Notes under the pieces: model-generated
The model's input: the letters and a program-made list of their open reading frames with translations, nothing else
The model's database searches: none
What the model was told of the DNA's origin: nothing
Assembly: GCF_017874625.1 (NCBI RefSeq)
Contig: NZ_JAGIKZ010000033.1
Coordinates: 1-33,431 of the forward strand
DNA length: 33,431 nt
Direction: 5' to 3'
Source: Cytobacillus eiseniae
GTDB lineage: Bacteria > Bacillota > Bacilli > Bacillales > Cytobacillaceae
Made by a program: the position numbers and the translations under genes
Part shown: piece after piece, positions 33,391-33,431 of the stretch
Layout: each line of letters opens with the position of its first letter
Position numbering within the stretch: the stretch's first letter is position 1

Positions 33391-33431
33391 ATATGGTTTT
33401 ATTATTACGGTAGCCGGGGTAGAACGTAATT

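Overview
The window looks like a chromosomal segment of a low-GC, Gram-positive, spore-forming Bacillaceae bacterium (Bacillus or a close relative). The evidence is AT-rich DNA, strong AGGAGG-type ribosome binding sites, frequent TTG/GTG codons near starts, a T-box leader before asnS, a cat-86-like translational attenuator, a DUF3231 protein, a SigD-like promoter before a chemotaxis receptor, and neighbourhoods matching Bacillus subtilis ytcD/ytbD/ytbE. No tRNA, rRNA, phage, insertion sequence or CRISPR array was seen.

Layout. 1-2840: GNAT acetyltransferase (-), CPBP membrane protease (+), GT-A-like protein (+). 2951-6368: OmpR-type response regulator, then an ABC ATPase, permease and short histidine kinase, forming a peptide-antibiotic sensing and export module. 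6735-9545: WYL regulator divergent from a DinB-fold enzyme, then an ATP-grasp ligase. 9859-13297: VanZ-like protein, Fic protein, TraX-like protein and Amj-like lipid II flippase. 13353-14124: chloramphenicol acetyltransferase with a nine-codon leader peptide and an RBS-sequestering hairpin. 14567-15928 (-): ArsR-family regulator and quinone-oxidoreductase-like MDR. 16291-17346: membrane protein and VOC protein. 17386-19060 (-): asnS with a T-box whose specifier reads AAC. 19709-20725 (-): DUF3231 protein. 21175-21840: Vsr/DUF559-like nuclease with a winged helix. 22379-24436: chemotaxis receptor. 24659-29159: zinc-ribbon protein, two-TM channel with an aberrant filter, secreted protein, DUF5667 protein and a DUF4085-like protein. 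29284-31914: ytbE, ytbD and divergent ytcD. 32245-33048: DUF2238-like membrane protein.

The most unusual signal is between the genes. Four intergenic sites (6491-6682, 14305-14494, 21838-22029, 33213-33349) carry an array of palindromic units with a 15-nt core, NCGGA-N5-TCCGN. Their centres are spaced exactly 51, 61 and 51 nt in all three complete copies, and 51 and 61 in the fourth, which lacks its last unit. Spacer sequences differ greatly between copies, but spacer lengths do not. All copies lie at the 3' ends of genes. A different array at 19247-19414 has four 15-nt CGGACAC-type cores about 51 nt apart. Together they suggest a composite palindromic repeat system whose geometry, not its sequence, is conserved.
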